A stretch of 64,000 bases of DNA from Curtobacterium herbarum (GCF_016907335.1 NZ_JAFBBT010000001.1:186001-250000); one strand, 5' to 3'. Shown: positions 1 to 9,169, counted from the stretch's first letter. The notes: generated by a model not told the origin, from the letters alone. Numbers and translations are program-made.

Positions 1-392
1 CCCTGTCGCTCCTGATCCCCGGCGTCCGCGAGCAGGTGCTCGGCACGTCGCTCTTCAACCCGGGCAATCACGGCCTGTCCGAGCTGCTCTACGCGTTCAC
101 CAGCGCCGGCAACAACAACGGCTCGGCCTTCGGTGGCCTGACCGCGAACACGACGTGGATGAACTCCGCGCTCGGCGTCGCGATGCTGCTCGGCCGATTC
201 GTGCCGATGGTGTTCGTCCTGGCGCTCGCCGGGTCGCTGGCCAAGCAGGACAAGGTGCCGGCGACCGTCGGCACGCTGCCCACGCACCGGCCGCTGTTCA
301 TCGTGCTCCTGGGCGGCGTCGCCGTCATCGTCACCGCACTCACGTACTTCCCGGTGCTCGCACTGGGCCCGCTCGCAGAAGGACTGTCCTGA
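1..392 (+). CDS. kdpA: KdpA, K+-transporting ATPase channel subunit (C-terminal part)
   Basis: This is the C-terminal part of KdpA, the membrane subunit of the KdpFABC high-affinity potassium pump that holds the K+ selectivity pathway. The reading frame is open from the window edge, so the start and most of the protein lie upstream. The visible segment carries the family signature around [12 protein letters not shown] and the Asn/Gly-rich stretch [10 protein letters not shown], followed by two hydrophobic helices near the end. The stop overlaps the kdpB start by one base (TGATG), so translation is probably coupled. Identification is firm; only the missing N-terminus limits it. Confidence 0.95.
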   Translation, partial: LSLLIPGVREQVLGTSLFNPGNHGLSELLYAFTSAGNNNGSAFGGLTANTTWMNSALGVAMLLGRFVPMVFVLALAGSLAKQDKVPATVGTLPTHRPLFIVLLGGVAVIVTALTYFPVLALGPLAEGLS

Positions 393-2533
393 TGACCACC
401 CTGACTCCCGAGACGGAGCAGCACACCGCTGAGCAACCGGGCCGACGCTCGTCGGCCTTCGGACCCCGGCAACTCGCCGCGGGCCTCCCGGGTGCGTTCC
501 GCAAGCTGGACCCCCGGCTGATGTGGAAGAACCCGGTGATGTTCATCGTCGAGGTGGGAGCCGCCCTGACGACGGTCACCGCCGTCGTCGAGCCCTTCAC
601 CCGGTCGGGAGGCTCGGCGGACTCCGCCGCGCCCGTCCCGTCCTCCTTCACCATCGCGATCGCCGTCTGGCTCTGGCTGACGGTCGTGTTCGCGAACCTG
701 GCCGAGTCCGTCGCCGAGGGGCGCGGCAAGGCGCAGGCCGACACCCTCCGCAAGACCCGCTCGACGACCAGCGCCCGCCGCGTCGTCGGCTACTCGGCAT
801 CCGACCCGGCCGCACTGTCCGCCGGCACGGAGGACGTCGCCTCGGTCGACCTGGCGAAGGGCGACCTGGTGGTCGTCGTCGCCGGCGAGGTGATCCCCGG
901 CGACGGGGACGTCGTCGACGGCATCGCCTCGGTCGACGAGTCCGCCGTCACGGGTGAGTCCGCTCCGGTGATCCGCGAGTCCGGTGGTGACCGCAGCGCC
1001 GTCACCGGTGGCACCCGGGTGCTGTCGGACCGGATCGTGGTGCGCATCACCTCGACCCCGGGCGAGACCTTCATCGACCGGATGATCCGTCTGGTCGAGG
1101 GCGCCGCCCGCCAGAAGACGCCGAACGAGATCGCGCTGAACATCCTGCTCGCGTCGCTGTCGATCGTCTTCGTGATCGTCTGCCTCACCATGCAGCCGAT
1201 CGCGGGGCTCGTCGGCTCGACCGTCAGCATCACGGTGCTCATCGCGCTGCTCGTCTGCCTGATCCCGACCACCATCGGCGCGCTGCTCTCCGCGATCGGC
1301 ATCGCCGGCATGGACCGGCTCGTGCAGCACAACGTCCTGGCGATGTCCGGGCGTGCGGTCGAGGCCGCCGGTGACATCACCACGCTGCTCCTCGACAAGA
1401 CCGGCACGATCACGTACGGCAACCGCCGCGCCTCCCGGGTCGTCCCGGTGCCGGGCGTGACCGAGCCGGAGCTGATGGCGGCAGCAGCGCTCTCGAGCGC
1501 CGCCGACGGCACGCCCGAGGGCCGCTCGATCGTGGACCTGGCGCTCGCCGCCGGGGTCTCCACGCCCCTCCCGGCCGGCGGGGTCGAGGTGCCGTTCACG
1601 GCGCAGACCCGGATGTCCGGCGTCGACCTGCCCGACGGCTCCTCGGTCCGGAAGGGTGCCGCAGCCGCGGTGCTCAGCTGGGCTGACACCAGCGACGCCG
1701 GTGTCACCGCCGCGATCGACGCGACCGTCGCGGAGATCTCCGACCAGGGCGGCACACCGCTCGTCGTCGGCCGTCGCGACGCGGCCGGCACCGTGCAGCT
1801 GCTCGGTGTCGTCCACCTCAAGGACGTCGTCAAGGACGGTCTGGCCGAGCGGTTCACCGAGCTGCGCAGCATGGGCATCCGCACCGTCATGATCACCGGC
1901 GACAACCCGCGCACCGCCAAGGCCATCGCGGCCGAGGCCGGCGTCGACGACTACCTCGCCGAGGCCACCCCGGAGGACAAGCTCGCGCTGATCCGCCGGG
2001 AGCAGGAGGGCGGCAACCTCGTCGCCATGACCGGTGACGGTACGAACGACGCACCGGCCCTGGCGCAGGCCGACGTCGGCGTGGCGATGAACACCGGGAC
2101 GACCGCGGCCAAGGAGGCCGGCAACATGGTCGACCTCGACTCGGACCCGACGAAGCTCATCGACGTCGTCCGGATCGGCAAGCAGCTGCTCATCACCCGC
2201 GGTGCCCTGACCACGTTCTCGATCGCCAACGACATCGCCAAGTACTTCGCCATCATCCCGGCGATGTTCCAGGCGACGTTCCCCGGCCTCGGTGCGCTGA
2301 ACATCATGCACCTGCACTCCCCGGCGTCGGCGATCCTGTCGGCGATCATCTTCAACGCGCTCGTCATCGTGGCGCTCATCCCGCTGTCCCTGCGTGGCGT
2401 CAAGTACCGCGCAGCCTCGGCGTCGTCGATCCTCGGCCGCAACCTGCTCGTCTACGGGCTCGGCGGCGTCATCGTCCCCTTCATCGGCATCAAGTTGATC
2501 GACCTCGTCGTCGGTCTCATCCCGGGGTTCTAG
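392..2533 (+). CDS. kdpB: KdpB, K+-transporting P-type ATPase catalytic subunit
   Basis: This 713-residue protein is the P-type ATPase that energises K+ import in KdpFABC. Visible motifs are TGES near residue 187 (actuator domain), the phosphorylation site DKTGT with Asp335, and the hinge motif GDGTNDAP near residue 548. Several hydrophobic helices lie near residues 50-110, 240-310 and 590-710. The ATG at 392 overlaps the kdpA stop, and N-terminal extensions in the same frame would run back through kdpA, so they were rejected. kdpC follows after two bases. All catalytic motifs are intact, so the subunit should be active. Confidence 0.97.
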   Translation: MTTLTPETEQHTAEQPGRRSSAFGPRQLAAGLPGAFRKLDPRLMWKNPVMFIVEVGAALTTVTAVVEPFTRSGGSADSAAPVPSSFTIAIAVWLWLTVVFANLAESVAEGRGKAQADTLRKTRSTTSARRVVGYSASDPAALSAGTEDVASVDLAKGDLVVVVAGEVIPGDGDVVDGIASVDESAVTGESAPVIRESGGDRSAVTGGTRVLSDRIVVRITSTPGETFIDRMIRLVEGAARQKTPNEIALNILLASLSIVFVIVCLTMQPIAGLVGSTVSITVLIALLVCLIPTTIGALLSAIGIAGMDRLVQHNVLAMSGRAVEAAGDITTLLLDKTGTITYGNRRASRVVPVPGVTEPELMAAAALSSAADGTPEGRSIVDLALAAGVSTPLPAGGVEVPFTAQTRMSGVDLPDGSSVRKGAAAAVLSWADTSDAGVTAAIDATVAEISDQGGTPLVVGRRDAAGTVQLLGVVHLKDVVKDGLAERFTELRSMGIRTVMITGDNPRTAKAIAAEAGVDDYLAEATPEDKLALIRREQEGGNLVAMTGDGTNDAPALAQADVGVAMNTGTTAAKEAGNMVDLDSDPTKLIDVVRIGKQLLITRGALTTFSIANDIAKYFAIIPAMFQATFPGLGALNIMHLHSPASAILSAIIFNALVIVALIPLSLRGVKYRAASASSILGRNLLVYGLGGVIVPFIGIKLIDLVVGLIPGF

Positions 2534-2535
2534 TC

Positions 2536-3141
2536 ATGGCTTCCTCTTCTCGCTCCTTCCTCCGCTCCACCGGTGTGGCCGTCCGCCTCACCCTCCTGGC
2601 CACCGTCGCCCTCGGCGTCGGCTACCCGCTCGCTGTCTGGGGTGTCGGCCAGGCCGCCTTCCACGACCAGGCGAACGGCTCGATGGTCACCGACTCCTCC
2701 GGCACCACCGTGGGGTCCTCGTTGATCGGGCAGTCGTTCACCGGCAAGGACGCGGCCCGCTGGTTCCAGTCCCGTCCCTCCGCCGCCGGCGAGCACGGGT
2801 ACGACGCCAACGCCTCGTCCGGGTCGAACCTCGGCCCGTCCAACCCCGACCTGACCAAGGCGATCGAGGAACGACGTGCCGCGATCGCCAAGGCCGACGG
2901 CGTGCCCGCGTCCGAGGTCCCGGCGGACGCGCTGACGGCCTCCGGCTCGGGGCTCGACCCGGACATCAGCCCGGAGTACGCCCGCCTGCAGGTCGCCCGT
3001 GTGGCCGCGGCCCGCGGCGTCTCCGAGGCCCGGGTCCGTGCCCTGGTCGCCGAGCACACCGAGTCCCGGCAGCTCGGGTTCCTCGGGGACCCGGCGGTCA
3101 ACGTCCTCGAGCTGAACCTGGCGCTGGCGAAGCTCGGCTGA
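2536..3141 (+). CDS. kdpC: KdpC, K+-transporting ATPase subunit C
   Basis: KdpC (201 aa) is the single-span accessory subunit that stabilises the KdpFABC complex and raises ATP affinity. One N-terminal membrane helix (about residues 13-35) is followed by a soluble outer domain. The family-typical pattern NxxxSGSNLGPSNPDL near residue 95 and DPDISPEYA near residue 140 are present, and the C-terminal helix LGFLGDPAVNVLELNLAL matches the family. It starts two bases after kdpB and ends the structural operon. It is followed by a 120-bp gap with a strong inverted repeat before kdpD. Confidence 0.96.
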   Translation: MASSSRSFLRSTGVAVRLTLLATVALGVGYPLAVWGVGQAAFHDQANGSMVTDSSGTTVGSSLIGQSFTGKDAARWFQSRPSAAGEHGYDANASSGSNLGPSNPDLTKAIEERRAAIAKADGVPASEVPADALTASGSGLDPDISPEYARLQVARVAAARGVSEARVRALVAEHTESRQLGFLGDPAVNVLELNLALAKLG

Positions 3142-3151
3142 CCCCCCGCGA

Positions 3152-3213
3152 AACACCGGTGTTCGTCCGTCAAACACACGCCGTGCGCGGTGTGACGGAC
3201 AAACACCGGTGTT
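3152..3213. repeat. Long hairpin built from two copies of a 12-bp palindrome, kdpC-kdpD gap
   Basis: The arms 3152-3172 and 3193-3213 are complementary at 20 of 21 positions. Each arm itself contains the perfect palindrome AACACCGGTGTT (3152-3163 and 3202-3213), so the two palindromes lie exactly 50 bp apart. It could be a transcription attenuator between pump and sensor genes, a paired regulator site, or a diverged member of the hairpin repeat family seen later in the window, because the flanks (CCCGCGAA and TTCCGC) are similar. Confidence 0.6.
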
Positions 3214-3264
3214 CCGCAGAAGCACGCACACCCGGTACGACCGCAGACAGGAGAGGATGAGCGC

Positions 3265-5757
3265 GTGAAGCGAGGGAAGCTGCGGGTGCTGCTCGGTGCG
3301 GCCCCCGGCGTGGGCAAGACCTACACGATGCTCGAAGAGGGCCGCCGGATGGCCGACCACGGCCGTGACGTGGTCGTCGCCGTCGTCGAGACCCACGGCC
3401 GCGCCGCCACCGCCGCACTCGTCGACGGACTCGAGGTCGTCCCCCGCCGCACGGTCGAACACCGCGGGGTCGCGCTCGACGACATGGACCTCGACGCCGT
3501 CCTCGCCCGCCGTCCCGAGGTCGCCCTGGTCGACGAACTCGCCCACACCAACGCCCCCGGCAGCCCGCACGAGAAGCGCTGGCAGGACGTCGAAGCACTG
3601 CGGGCCGCAGGCATCGACGTCATCTCGACGGTGAACGTCCAGCACATGCAGTCCCTCGGCGACGTCGTCCGCGAGATCACCGGCACCGTCCAGCGCGAGA
3701 CCGTCCCCGACGCCGTGGTCCGCGCCGCCGACCAGATCGAGGTCGTCGACCTGTCCCCGCAGGCCCTCCGCGACCGGCTGTCCGACGGGCTCGTGTACCC
3801 GGCCGCCCGGATCGACGCGGCCCTGTCGAACTACTTCCGCCTCGGCAACCTCACCGCCCTCCGCGAGATCGCCCTGCTCTGGCTCGCCGACGAGGTCGAC
3901 GACGCCCTCAAGCGCTACCGCGCCGAACACGGCATCGCGAACCGGTGGGAGACCCGGGAGCGCGTCCTCGTCGCCCTCACCGGCGGCCCCGAGGGCGAGA
4001 CCCTGCTCCGCCGCGGGGCCCGCATCGCCGCCCGCTCGGCCGGCGGGGAGCTCGCCGCCGTGCACGTCACCACGAACGACGGCCTGCGCGAACGACACCC
4101 GGGCGCCCTCGGCAAGCAGCGCGCCCTGCTCGAACAGCTCGGCGGCACCTACCACCAGGTCGTCGGCGACGACGTGCCCACCACCCTGGTCCGCTTCGCC
4201 CGCTCCGTCGACGCCACCCAGATCGTCATCGGCATCAGCCGCCGCAGCCGACTCGTCGCCGCCCTCACCGGCCCGGGCATCGGCAGCACCGTCATCCGCG
4301 AGTCCGGCGACATCGACGTGCACGTCGTCACCCACGAACGCGCCGGCGGCGGCCTGGCCCTGCCGAAGCTCGGCGGCAGCCTGTCCCGCTCCCGGATCGT
4401 GGCGGCGTTCCTGCTCGCCCTGGTCGCCGGCCCCGTCATGACCTGGCTCCTCAGCCTGACCGACGACCCCGACTCGATCACCGTCGACGTGCTCGCCTAC
4501 CAGCTCCTCGTGCTCGTCGTCGCCCTGATCGGCGGCATGCTGCCCGCCGTGTTCGCCGCCGTCCTGTCCGGACTGAGCCTCGACTTCTTCTTCGTCCGAC
4601 CCCTGCACCAGGTCACCGTCCAGCAGCCCTGGCACCTGTTCGCCCTGGTCATGTACGTCGTCAGCGCGGTGCTCGTCAGCTTCGTCGTCGACCGGTCCGC
4701 CCGACGCTCCCGCACCGCACGCCGGGCCGCCGCCGAGTCGGGGCTCCTCGTCGGCATCGCCGGCAGCGTCCTCCGCGGTGACGACGCCCTCCAGGCCCTC
4801 GTCGAGCGCACCCGCGAGGCCTTCGGCTTCGCCGGGGTCCGCGTCCGCCAGGGCGACGAGGTGCCGGCCACGTCGGGGACGTTCGGCGACGAGCCGGACG
4901 CGGCCACGACCCTCCCGTCCGGCGCCGTCCTGGAGTTCGCCGGCGCGCCCGACGACCCCACCCAGCGGCGGCTGCTGCGCGTCGTCGAGCAGCAGCTCGA
5001 CGCCGCCCTGGAACACCGCGCCCTCACCCGCACCGCCGTCGACGCGGAACGCATCGCCGCCGTCGACCGGGTGCGGAGCGCCATCCTGGCCGCCGTCAGC
5101 CACGACGTGCGCCGGCCGATCGCCGCCGCCAGCGCCGCCGTCCAGTCACTCCGCGCACGCGACGTCCGGTTGGGCGAGGCCGACCGGGAGGCGCTCCTCG
5201 CGACCGCCGACGAGAGCCTCCGTCAGCTGGCGGTCCTGTTGGCCGACCTGCTCGACGTCAGCCGCGTGCAGGCCGGGGTGCTCGCCGCCGCCCCCGTCCC
5301 CACGGCACTCGACACGGTCGTCGCGCCCGCACTCGACGAACTCGAGCTCGGCCCGGAGGACGTCGACCTCGACCTGCCCGCCGAACTGCCGCCGGTCCTC
5401 GCCGACCCGGTGCTGCTGCAGCGCGTCGTCGTGAACCTGCTCGCCAACGCCGTCCGGTACTCACCCGACGCCGAGCGTGTCCGGATCGCGGCGAGCGCCT
5501 TCGCCGGCGGGGTCGAACTCCGCGTCGCCGACCGCGGCCCGGGGATCCCCGAGGACCGCCGCGAAGACGTGTTCCAGCCGTTCCAGCGGCTCGGGGACAC
5601 GGACAACGAGACCGGACTCGGACTCGGCCTGGCGCTCGCACGCGGGTTCACCGAGGGCATGGGCGGCACGATCGAGGTCGACGACACCCCCGGCGGTGGG
5701 CTCACCGTCGTGGTGCGGCTGCCGATCGCGGGACACCTGGGAGTGGTGGGCAGATGA
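3265..5757 (+). CDS. kdpD: KdpD, osmo/K+-sensing histidine kinase
   Basis: KdpD (830 aa) senses low K+ or turgor and phosphorylates KdpE. In order it shows the N-terminal KdpD domain with Walker A GAAPGVGKT (residues 11-19), a Usp-like domain (about 230-365), four closely spaced membrane helices (about 380-480), a GAF-like region, and a kinase core with phosphoacceptor His613 (VSHDVRRP), N-box NLLANAVRYS and G-boxes DRGPGIP and GLGLGLALA. The start is GTG 3265 with a GGAGAGG Shine-Dalgarno upstream; an ATG at 3257 is in another frame and stops at once. The stop overlaps the kdpE start (ATGA). Confidence 0.96.
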   Translation: MKRGKLRVLLGAAPGVGKTYTMLEEGRRMADHGRDVVVAVVETHGRAATAALVDGLEVVPRRTVEHRGVALDDMDLDAVLARRPEVALVDELAHTNAPGSPHEKRWQDVEALRAAGIDVISTVNVQHMQSLGDVVREITGTVQRETVPDAVVRAADQIEVVDLSPQALRDRLSDGLVYPAARIDAALSNYFRLGNLTALREIALLWLADEVDDALKRYRAEHGIANRWETRERVLVALTGGPEGETLLRRGARIAARSAGGELAAVHVTTNDGLRERHPGALGKQRALLEQLGGTYHQVVGDDVPTTLVRFARSVDATQIVIGISRRSRLVAALTGPGIGSTVIRESGDIDVHVVTHERAGGGLALPKLGGSLSRSRIVAAFLLALVAGPVMTWLLSLTDDPDSITVDVLAYQLLVLVVALIGGMLPAVFAAVLSGLSLDFFFVRPLHQVTVQQPWHLFALVMYVVSAVLVSFVVDRSARRSRTARRAAAESGLLVGIAGSVLRGDDALQALVERTREAFGFAGVRVRQGDEVPATSGTFGDEPDAATTLPSGAVLEFAGAPDDPTQRRLLRVVEQQLDAALEHRALTRTAVDAERIAAVDRVRSAILAAVSHDVRRPIAAASAAVQSLRARDVRLGEADREALLATADESLRQLAVLLADLLDVSRVQAGVLAAAPVPTALDTVVAPALDELELGPEDVDLDLPAELPPVLADPVLLQRVVVNLLANAVRYSPDAERVRIAASAFAGGVELRVADRGPGIPEDRREDVFQPFQRLGDTDNETGLGLGLALARGFTEGMGGTIEVDDTPGGGLTVVVRLPIAGHLGVVGR

Positions 5758-6443
5758 AGGTCCTGATCGCGGACGACGACGTGCAGCTGGTGCGGGCGCT
5801 CGCCGTCACGCTCGGTGCCCGGGGGTACGACGTCGTCACCGCCCGTGACGGTCGGGCGGCCATCGACGCCGTCATCACCGAGCGGCCGGACATCGTGCTG
5901 CTCGACCTCGGCATGCCCCGGCTGGACGGCATCGGGGTGCTCGAGGGCATCCGCGGGTGGTCGCAGGTGCCGGTGCTGGTGCTGTCCGGGCGGACGGACT
6001 CGAGCGACAAGGTCGACGCCCTGGACGCCGGCGCGGACGACTACGTGACGAAGCCGTTCCAGATGGACGAGCTGCTGGCACGGCTGCGGGCGCTGGGCCG
6101 ACGACGGGCACCGGCGGCCGGGACGGAGGCGACGCCGACCATCCGGATCGGGGACCTCGTCGTGGACCTCGTCGCGAAGCAGGTCACCGCGCCGGACGGT
6201 CCCGCGATCCGACTGACCCCGACCGAGTGGCGGCTGCTCGAGGTCCTCGTGACGAACCCCGACCGGCTGTTGACGCGCGAGATGCTGCTCACCGAGGTGT
6301 GGGGGCCGACGCACGGCACCGACTCCGGGTACCTGCGGCTGTACATGGCGCAGCTGCGGCGGAAGCTCGAGCCGGAGCCGTCGCACCCCCGGTTCCTGGT
6401 CACCGAGGCGGGGATGGGCTACCGGTTCGCGCCGGCCGGCTGA
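5754..6443 (+). CDS. kdpE: KdpE, response regulator of the kdp operon
   Basis: This 229-residue OmpR/PhoB-type response regulator is the partner of KdpD and activates kdp transcription. The receiver domain shows the acidic cluster DDD at 7-9, phosphoacceptor Asp51 (VLLDLGMP), and the conserved Lys in VTKPF. The C-terminal winged helix contains LTPTEWRLLEVL and the terminal GYRF. It overlaps kdpD by four bases. Its 3' end overlaps the convergent nucleotidyltransferase gene by 25 bp, so the two genes have no room for separate terminators. Confidence 0.96.
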   Translation: MKVLIADDDVQLVRALAVTLGARGYDVVTARDGRAAIDAVITERPDIVLLDLGMPRLDGIGVLEGIRGWSQVPVLVLSGRTDSSDKVDALDAGADDYVTKPFQMDELLARLRALGRRRAPAAGTEATPTIRIGDLVVDLVAKQVTAPDGPAIRLTPTEWRLLEVLVTNPDRLLTREMLLTEVWGPTHGTDSGYLRLYMAQLRRKLEPEPSHPRFLVTEAGMGYRFAPAG

Positions 6444-7099
6444 TCCGGCGCGGCGGCGCGGATCGACGCCGCCCACGCCAGCATGCGTCCACGCAACGCG
6501 TCGACCTCGGCGGACTCGATCCCGTACTCCGCGAAGCGGTCGTCAGCCACACGGGACACGAGGTCGAGTTGCTGCGCGAACATCCGGCTGTCGTACCCGT
6601 CGTCACGTTCGGCGACGAGCCGCAGGAGCTCCGTGTCTGACCACCGACCGGAGGTGCGGATCGCGTCGACGTCGATGAAGTCGCGCACCTCGAGCCGACC
6701 GTAGAGCGCATCCAGCTTCGAGGCGACGGCATCGTCGGCGGCGAGGACCGGTCCGATGGCGAGCTGTGACGGCGCACTGCCTCGCCAGTCGTAGCCCAGG
6801 TCGAGCTCGACCCGGTCGCCGTCGGCCGTCGTGACCAGCAGCTGCGCGAACAACTCTGCCCGGCGCCGCACCTCGACCCCGTGGCCGGCGGCAGTCAGGA
6901 CGCCGACCGCGTCCTCGACGGCCGTGCGGAAGAGCTCCTGGTCGTACCGGTCCGTGAACAGGTCGACATCGCGGGTCGCGCGGTCGACGAGCCCGTGCTC
7001 CCGGATCGCACCCGATCCGGCGAGGACGAACCCGTGTCCTCCCACGGCTCTGAGGACGGTCGCGGCGATCGAGCGTTGCAGCGCCCGGATGTCGGTCAC
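6419..7099 (-). CDS. AbiEii/AbiGii-type nucleotidyltransferase (putative toxin)
   Basis: This 226-residue protein resembles the AbiEii/AbiGii family of nucleotidyltransferase-fold proteins, known as toxins of type IV toxin-antitoxin and abortive-infection systems. The fold signature LAGSGAIREHG (residues 26-36) is followed by RATRDVDLF (40-48), which supplies the metal-binding acidic residues. The GTG start at 7099 overlaps the stop of the upstream small gene (GTGA), so they form a two-gene operon. The 3' end overlaps kdpE by 25 bp on the opposite strand. A role as toxin or as housekeeping nucleotidyltransferase cannot be settled from sequence. Confidence 0.75.
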   Translation of the reverse strand: MTDIRALQRSIAATVLRAVGGHGFVLAGSGAIREHGLVDRATRDVDLFTDRYDQELFRTAVEDAVGVLTAAGHGVEVRRRAELFAQLLVTTADGDRVELDLGYDWRGSAPSQLAIGPVLAADDAVASKLDALYGRLEVRDFIDVDAIRTSGRWSDTELLRLVAERDDGYDSRMFAQQLDLVSRVADDRFAEYGIESAEVDALRGRMLAWAASIRAAAPDQPAGANR

Positions 7100-7407
7100 G
7101 CGGTCAGCTCCGGGAAGCGTGTCTCCCAGCGAGCGCGGATGCGTGCCGGGAGCAGCAGGTCCGGCCAGGTGCGGATGAGGAGGTCCCTGTCGAGCAGCGA
7201 CTCCTGCGCCCGGACGCCGCCCTCGCGGAGGACCGCCTGGTAGGCCTTCACGACGTCCGAAGCCGATGCGAGGTCGACGAGCGGATCGGGTCCCCAGTAG
7301 ACGTCGAGCGGGAGCACGAGTGGCCCGGAACCGGGTCCACGGAGGTCGTCGAGTGACCGGACGACGTCGATCGGCTTGACGTCCTGGAACAGCACGCGCG
7401 GGGTCAT
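7096..7407 (-). CDS. Small protein upstream of the AbiEii-like gene (putative antitoxin partner)
   Basis: This 103-residue hypothetical protein begins MTPRVLFQDVKP. I recognise no domain. Its gene overlaps the AbiEii-like nucleotidyltransferase gene by four bases (GTGA), the arrangement expected for a cognate antitoxin translated first. It is acidic and basic in equal measure, with no membrane segment. An ATG at 7407 was chosen; an upstream in-frame ATG at 7440 would add 11 residues (MLWHDRERGGA), but AGGAGG (7411-7416 on this strand) lies three bases upstream of 7407, close but plausible. Function as antitoxin is inferred only from gene order. Confidence 0.65.
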   Translation of the reverse strand: MTPRVLFQDVKPIDVVRSLDDLRGPGSGPLVLPLDVYWGPDPLVDLASASDVVKAYQAVLREGGVRAQESLLDRDLLIRTWPDLLLPARIRARWETRFPELTA

Positions 7408-7576
7408 CGCACCTCCTCGCTCCCGATCGTGCCAGAGCACCGCGGATCGTGCCAGGTCGGTCCGGAACGGCGTGACGCGGCACGGTCGGGAGGCTGTCGG
7501 GTCGCCGTCGTGCAGGTGGCGGGTCCCTGTCGTGGCGCCGATCGGACCCGCACAACCCTGTCCCGCTCGCGCCGCG

Positions 7577-7601
7577 GCATCCCGTGGTTCGAGCGGGATG
7601 C
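7577..7601 (-). terminator. Hairpin downstream of the LuxR-type regulator
   Basis: A perfect 8-bp stem (GCATCCCG / CGGGATGC) with a 9-nt loop lies 38 bp past the stop of the reverse-strand regulator gene. No T-run follows on either side. A similar string (GGCATCCCGTGG, then CTGTTGGGCGGC) occurs in the terminator at 34136-34181. Confidence 0.45.
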
Positions 7602-7638
7602 TGTTGGGCGGCGACAGCTCAGCCGGGCAGCCCGCCGC

Positions 7639-8463
7639 TCAGCCGGCGTGCGCGTGCGCCGCGAGCTCCGCCCGGGTCCGGGCGCCGTGCTTCCGGAGCA
7701 GGTTCGCCACGTGGTACTTCACCGTGTTCACGGTGATGCCGAGGCCGTCCGCGATCTCCCGGTTGCCGACCCCGGTCGCCACGAGCCGCAGCACGTCGAG
7801 TTCGCGGGGCGTCAGGTCGGAGTCCTCGGGGACCGGGGCGGAGGCGACGGGCGGGTCGAGCGGCACCGTCACGTCGATCACGGATCCCCACCCGGGCGTC
7901 GAGTCGACCCGCATCTGCCCGGCCAGTGCCGCGACCCGTTCGGCGATCGGCCGCATCGCGTCGTCCTGCACGTCGTGCGTCCCGGCACCGTCGTCACGGA
8001 GCTGCATGAGCAGGTTCCGGCCGTCGCAGTCCCACTGGATGCGGACCCGGTTCGCCCGGCCCTCGTCGACCAGGGTGAGCACCGCCGTCCGGACCACCGC
8101 GCGGGCAGCGTGGGCGACGTCGCCGGGCAGGGCGCGTCCGTTCGCGGGCGGCTCGACGAACTGCACGTCGAGACCGCCGAACCGGACCAGCGGGCGCAGG
8201 TCGGCCCGGAGGCGCGAGAACGCCCCGGCGACCGGCTCCAGCAGGACCTCGCGCTGCCGGTCCGTCGACGTCCGCAGGTCCACGAGCGCCGCCGAGGCGA
8301 TCTCGACCGCCTCGGCCCGGGCGGCGGCGTCGCCGACCCGGGGGGAGCGGAGCACGGCCAGCACGGACTCGAGCGTCAGCGTGTGCCGGTCGGCCTGGTC
8401 GGCGAGCAGGCGAGCGTGCTCGGCGGGGGTGATCCGGGCCTCCCGGCCGGGCTGCGTGTCCAT
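7639..8463 (-). CDS. GHKL ATPase-like / LuxR-family transcriptional regulator
   Basis: This 274-residue protein ends in a LuxR-type helix-turn-helix (about residues 212-265: LTPRELDVLRLV...NREIADGLGI...TVNTVKYHVANLL). The middle part looks like a GHKL ATPase domain, with LRDDGAGTHD resembling the DxGxG box and RVAALAGQM..STPGWGS resembling the final histidine-kinase segment. There is no receiver domain and no clear phosphoacceptor His. The ATG at 8463 was chosen; the longer frame would run into the neighbouring promoter region. It is divergent from hxlBA with a 113-bp gap, so it may regulate formaldehyde assimilation, which is an inference. Confidence 0.75.
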   Translation of the reverse strand: MDTQPGREARITPAEHARLLADQADRHTLTLESVLAVLRSPRVGDAAARAEAVEIASAALVDLRTSTDRQREVLLEPVAGAFSRLRADLRPLVRFGGLDVQFVEPPANGRALPGDVAHAARAVVRTAVLTLVDEGRANRVRIQWDCDGRNLLMQLRDDGAGTHDVQDDAMRPIAERVAALAGQMRVDSTPGWGSVIDVTVPLDPPVASAPVPEDSDLTPRELDVLRLVATGVGNREIADGLGITVNTVKYHVANLLRKHGARTRAELAAHAHAG

Positions 8464-8493
8464 CTGGACGAACCTACCCGCCCCGCCCTTCCG

Positions 8494-8511
8494 CGGACGG
8501 GGAGCCGTCCG
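8494..8511. promoter_or_regulatory. Inverted repeat between the LuxR-type regulator and hxlB
   Basis: The perfect inverted repeat CGGACGG-GGAG-CCGTCCG sits midway between the divergent regulator start (8463) and hxlB start (8577). The position suits an operator for the regulator. No experimental basis; the high GC background allows chance stems of this size. Confidence 0.4.
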
Positions 8512-8576
8512 AACGGGTGGGGCGCCCGCCGTGTCGGGTAGCGGCGTGCGCAGGTGTGGGGGAGCACTGTTGTTGC

Positions 8577-9149
8577 ATGACCACACACACGCTCGCTGCG
8601 GCGCTCGACCTCGTCAGCCACGAACTCGACGACCTCGTCGACGGGGTGGCCGAGGGCGACCAGGCCGCCGCCGACCGGGCACTCGACCTGCTCGACGGTG
8701 CCGAGCGTGTGTTCGTGCACGGCGCCGGACGCTCCGGGCTCGCGCTGCGGATGACCGCGATGCGGCTGATGCACCTCGGGCTCGACGTCCACGTCGTCGG
8801 CGAGGTCACGACCCCCGCGATCGAGTCCGGCGACGTCCTGCTCACCGCGAGCGGGTCGGGCACCACCGGCAGCATCGTGCAGGCCGCACGGACCGCCGTG
8901 GACGTCGGCGCGCAGGTCGTCGCCGTCTCCACGACCACGTCGTCGCCGCTCGCCGAGCTGGCCGAGGTCACCCTCGTGCTGCCGGCCGCGACGAAGACCG
9001 ACCGCTCCGGAACGGCCTCGGCCCAGTACGCCGGCGGCCTCTTCGAGCAGGGCGTCGTCTTGCTCGGCGACGCACTGTTCCACGCGCTGTGGCAGCGCAG
9101 CGGGCACTCCGCCGACGACCTCTGGCCGCGGCACGCCAACCTCGAATGA
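8577..9149 (+). CDS. hxlB: 6-phospho-3-hexuloisomerase
   Basis: This 190-residue SIS-domain protein is predicted to convert 3-hexulose 6-phosphate to fructose 6-phosphate, the second step of the ribulose monophosphate pathway. The SIS core shows GAGRSGLALRM near residue 46 and ASGSGTTGS near residue 84, and the C-terminal QYAGGLFEQ resembles the family. The ATG at 8577 was preferred over an upstream GTG-type extension that enters the operator region. It is followed after 20 bp by hxlA, the other RuMP enzyme, which makes the assignment strong. Confidence 0.92.
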   Translation: MTTHTLAAALDLVSHELDDLVDGVAEGDQAAADRALDLLDGAERVFVHGAGRSGLALRMTAMRLMHLGLDVHVVGEVTTPAIESGDVLLTASGSGTTGSIVQAARTAVDVGAQVVAVSTTTSSPLAELAEVTLVLPAATKTDRSGTASAQYAGGLFEQGVVLLGDALFHALWQRSGHSADDLWPRHANLE

Positions 9150-9169
9150 CCCCTTCGGAAGGAACCACC

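Noticed and set aside
2530..5103. 857-codon reverse-strand open frame opposite kdpC/kdpD
   Set aside because: It lies fully opposite verified genes; its translation is rich in Gly, Asp, Arg and Val with no motif, as expected for the complement of GC-rich codons.
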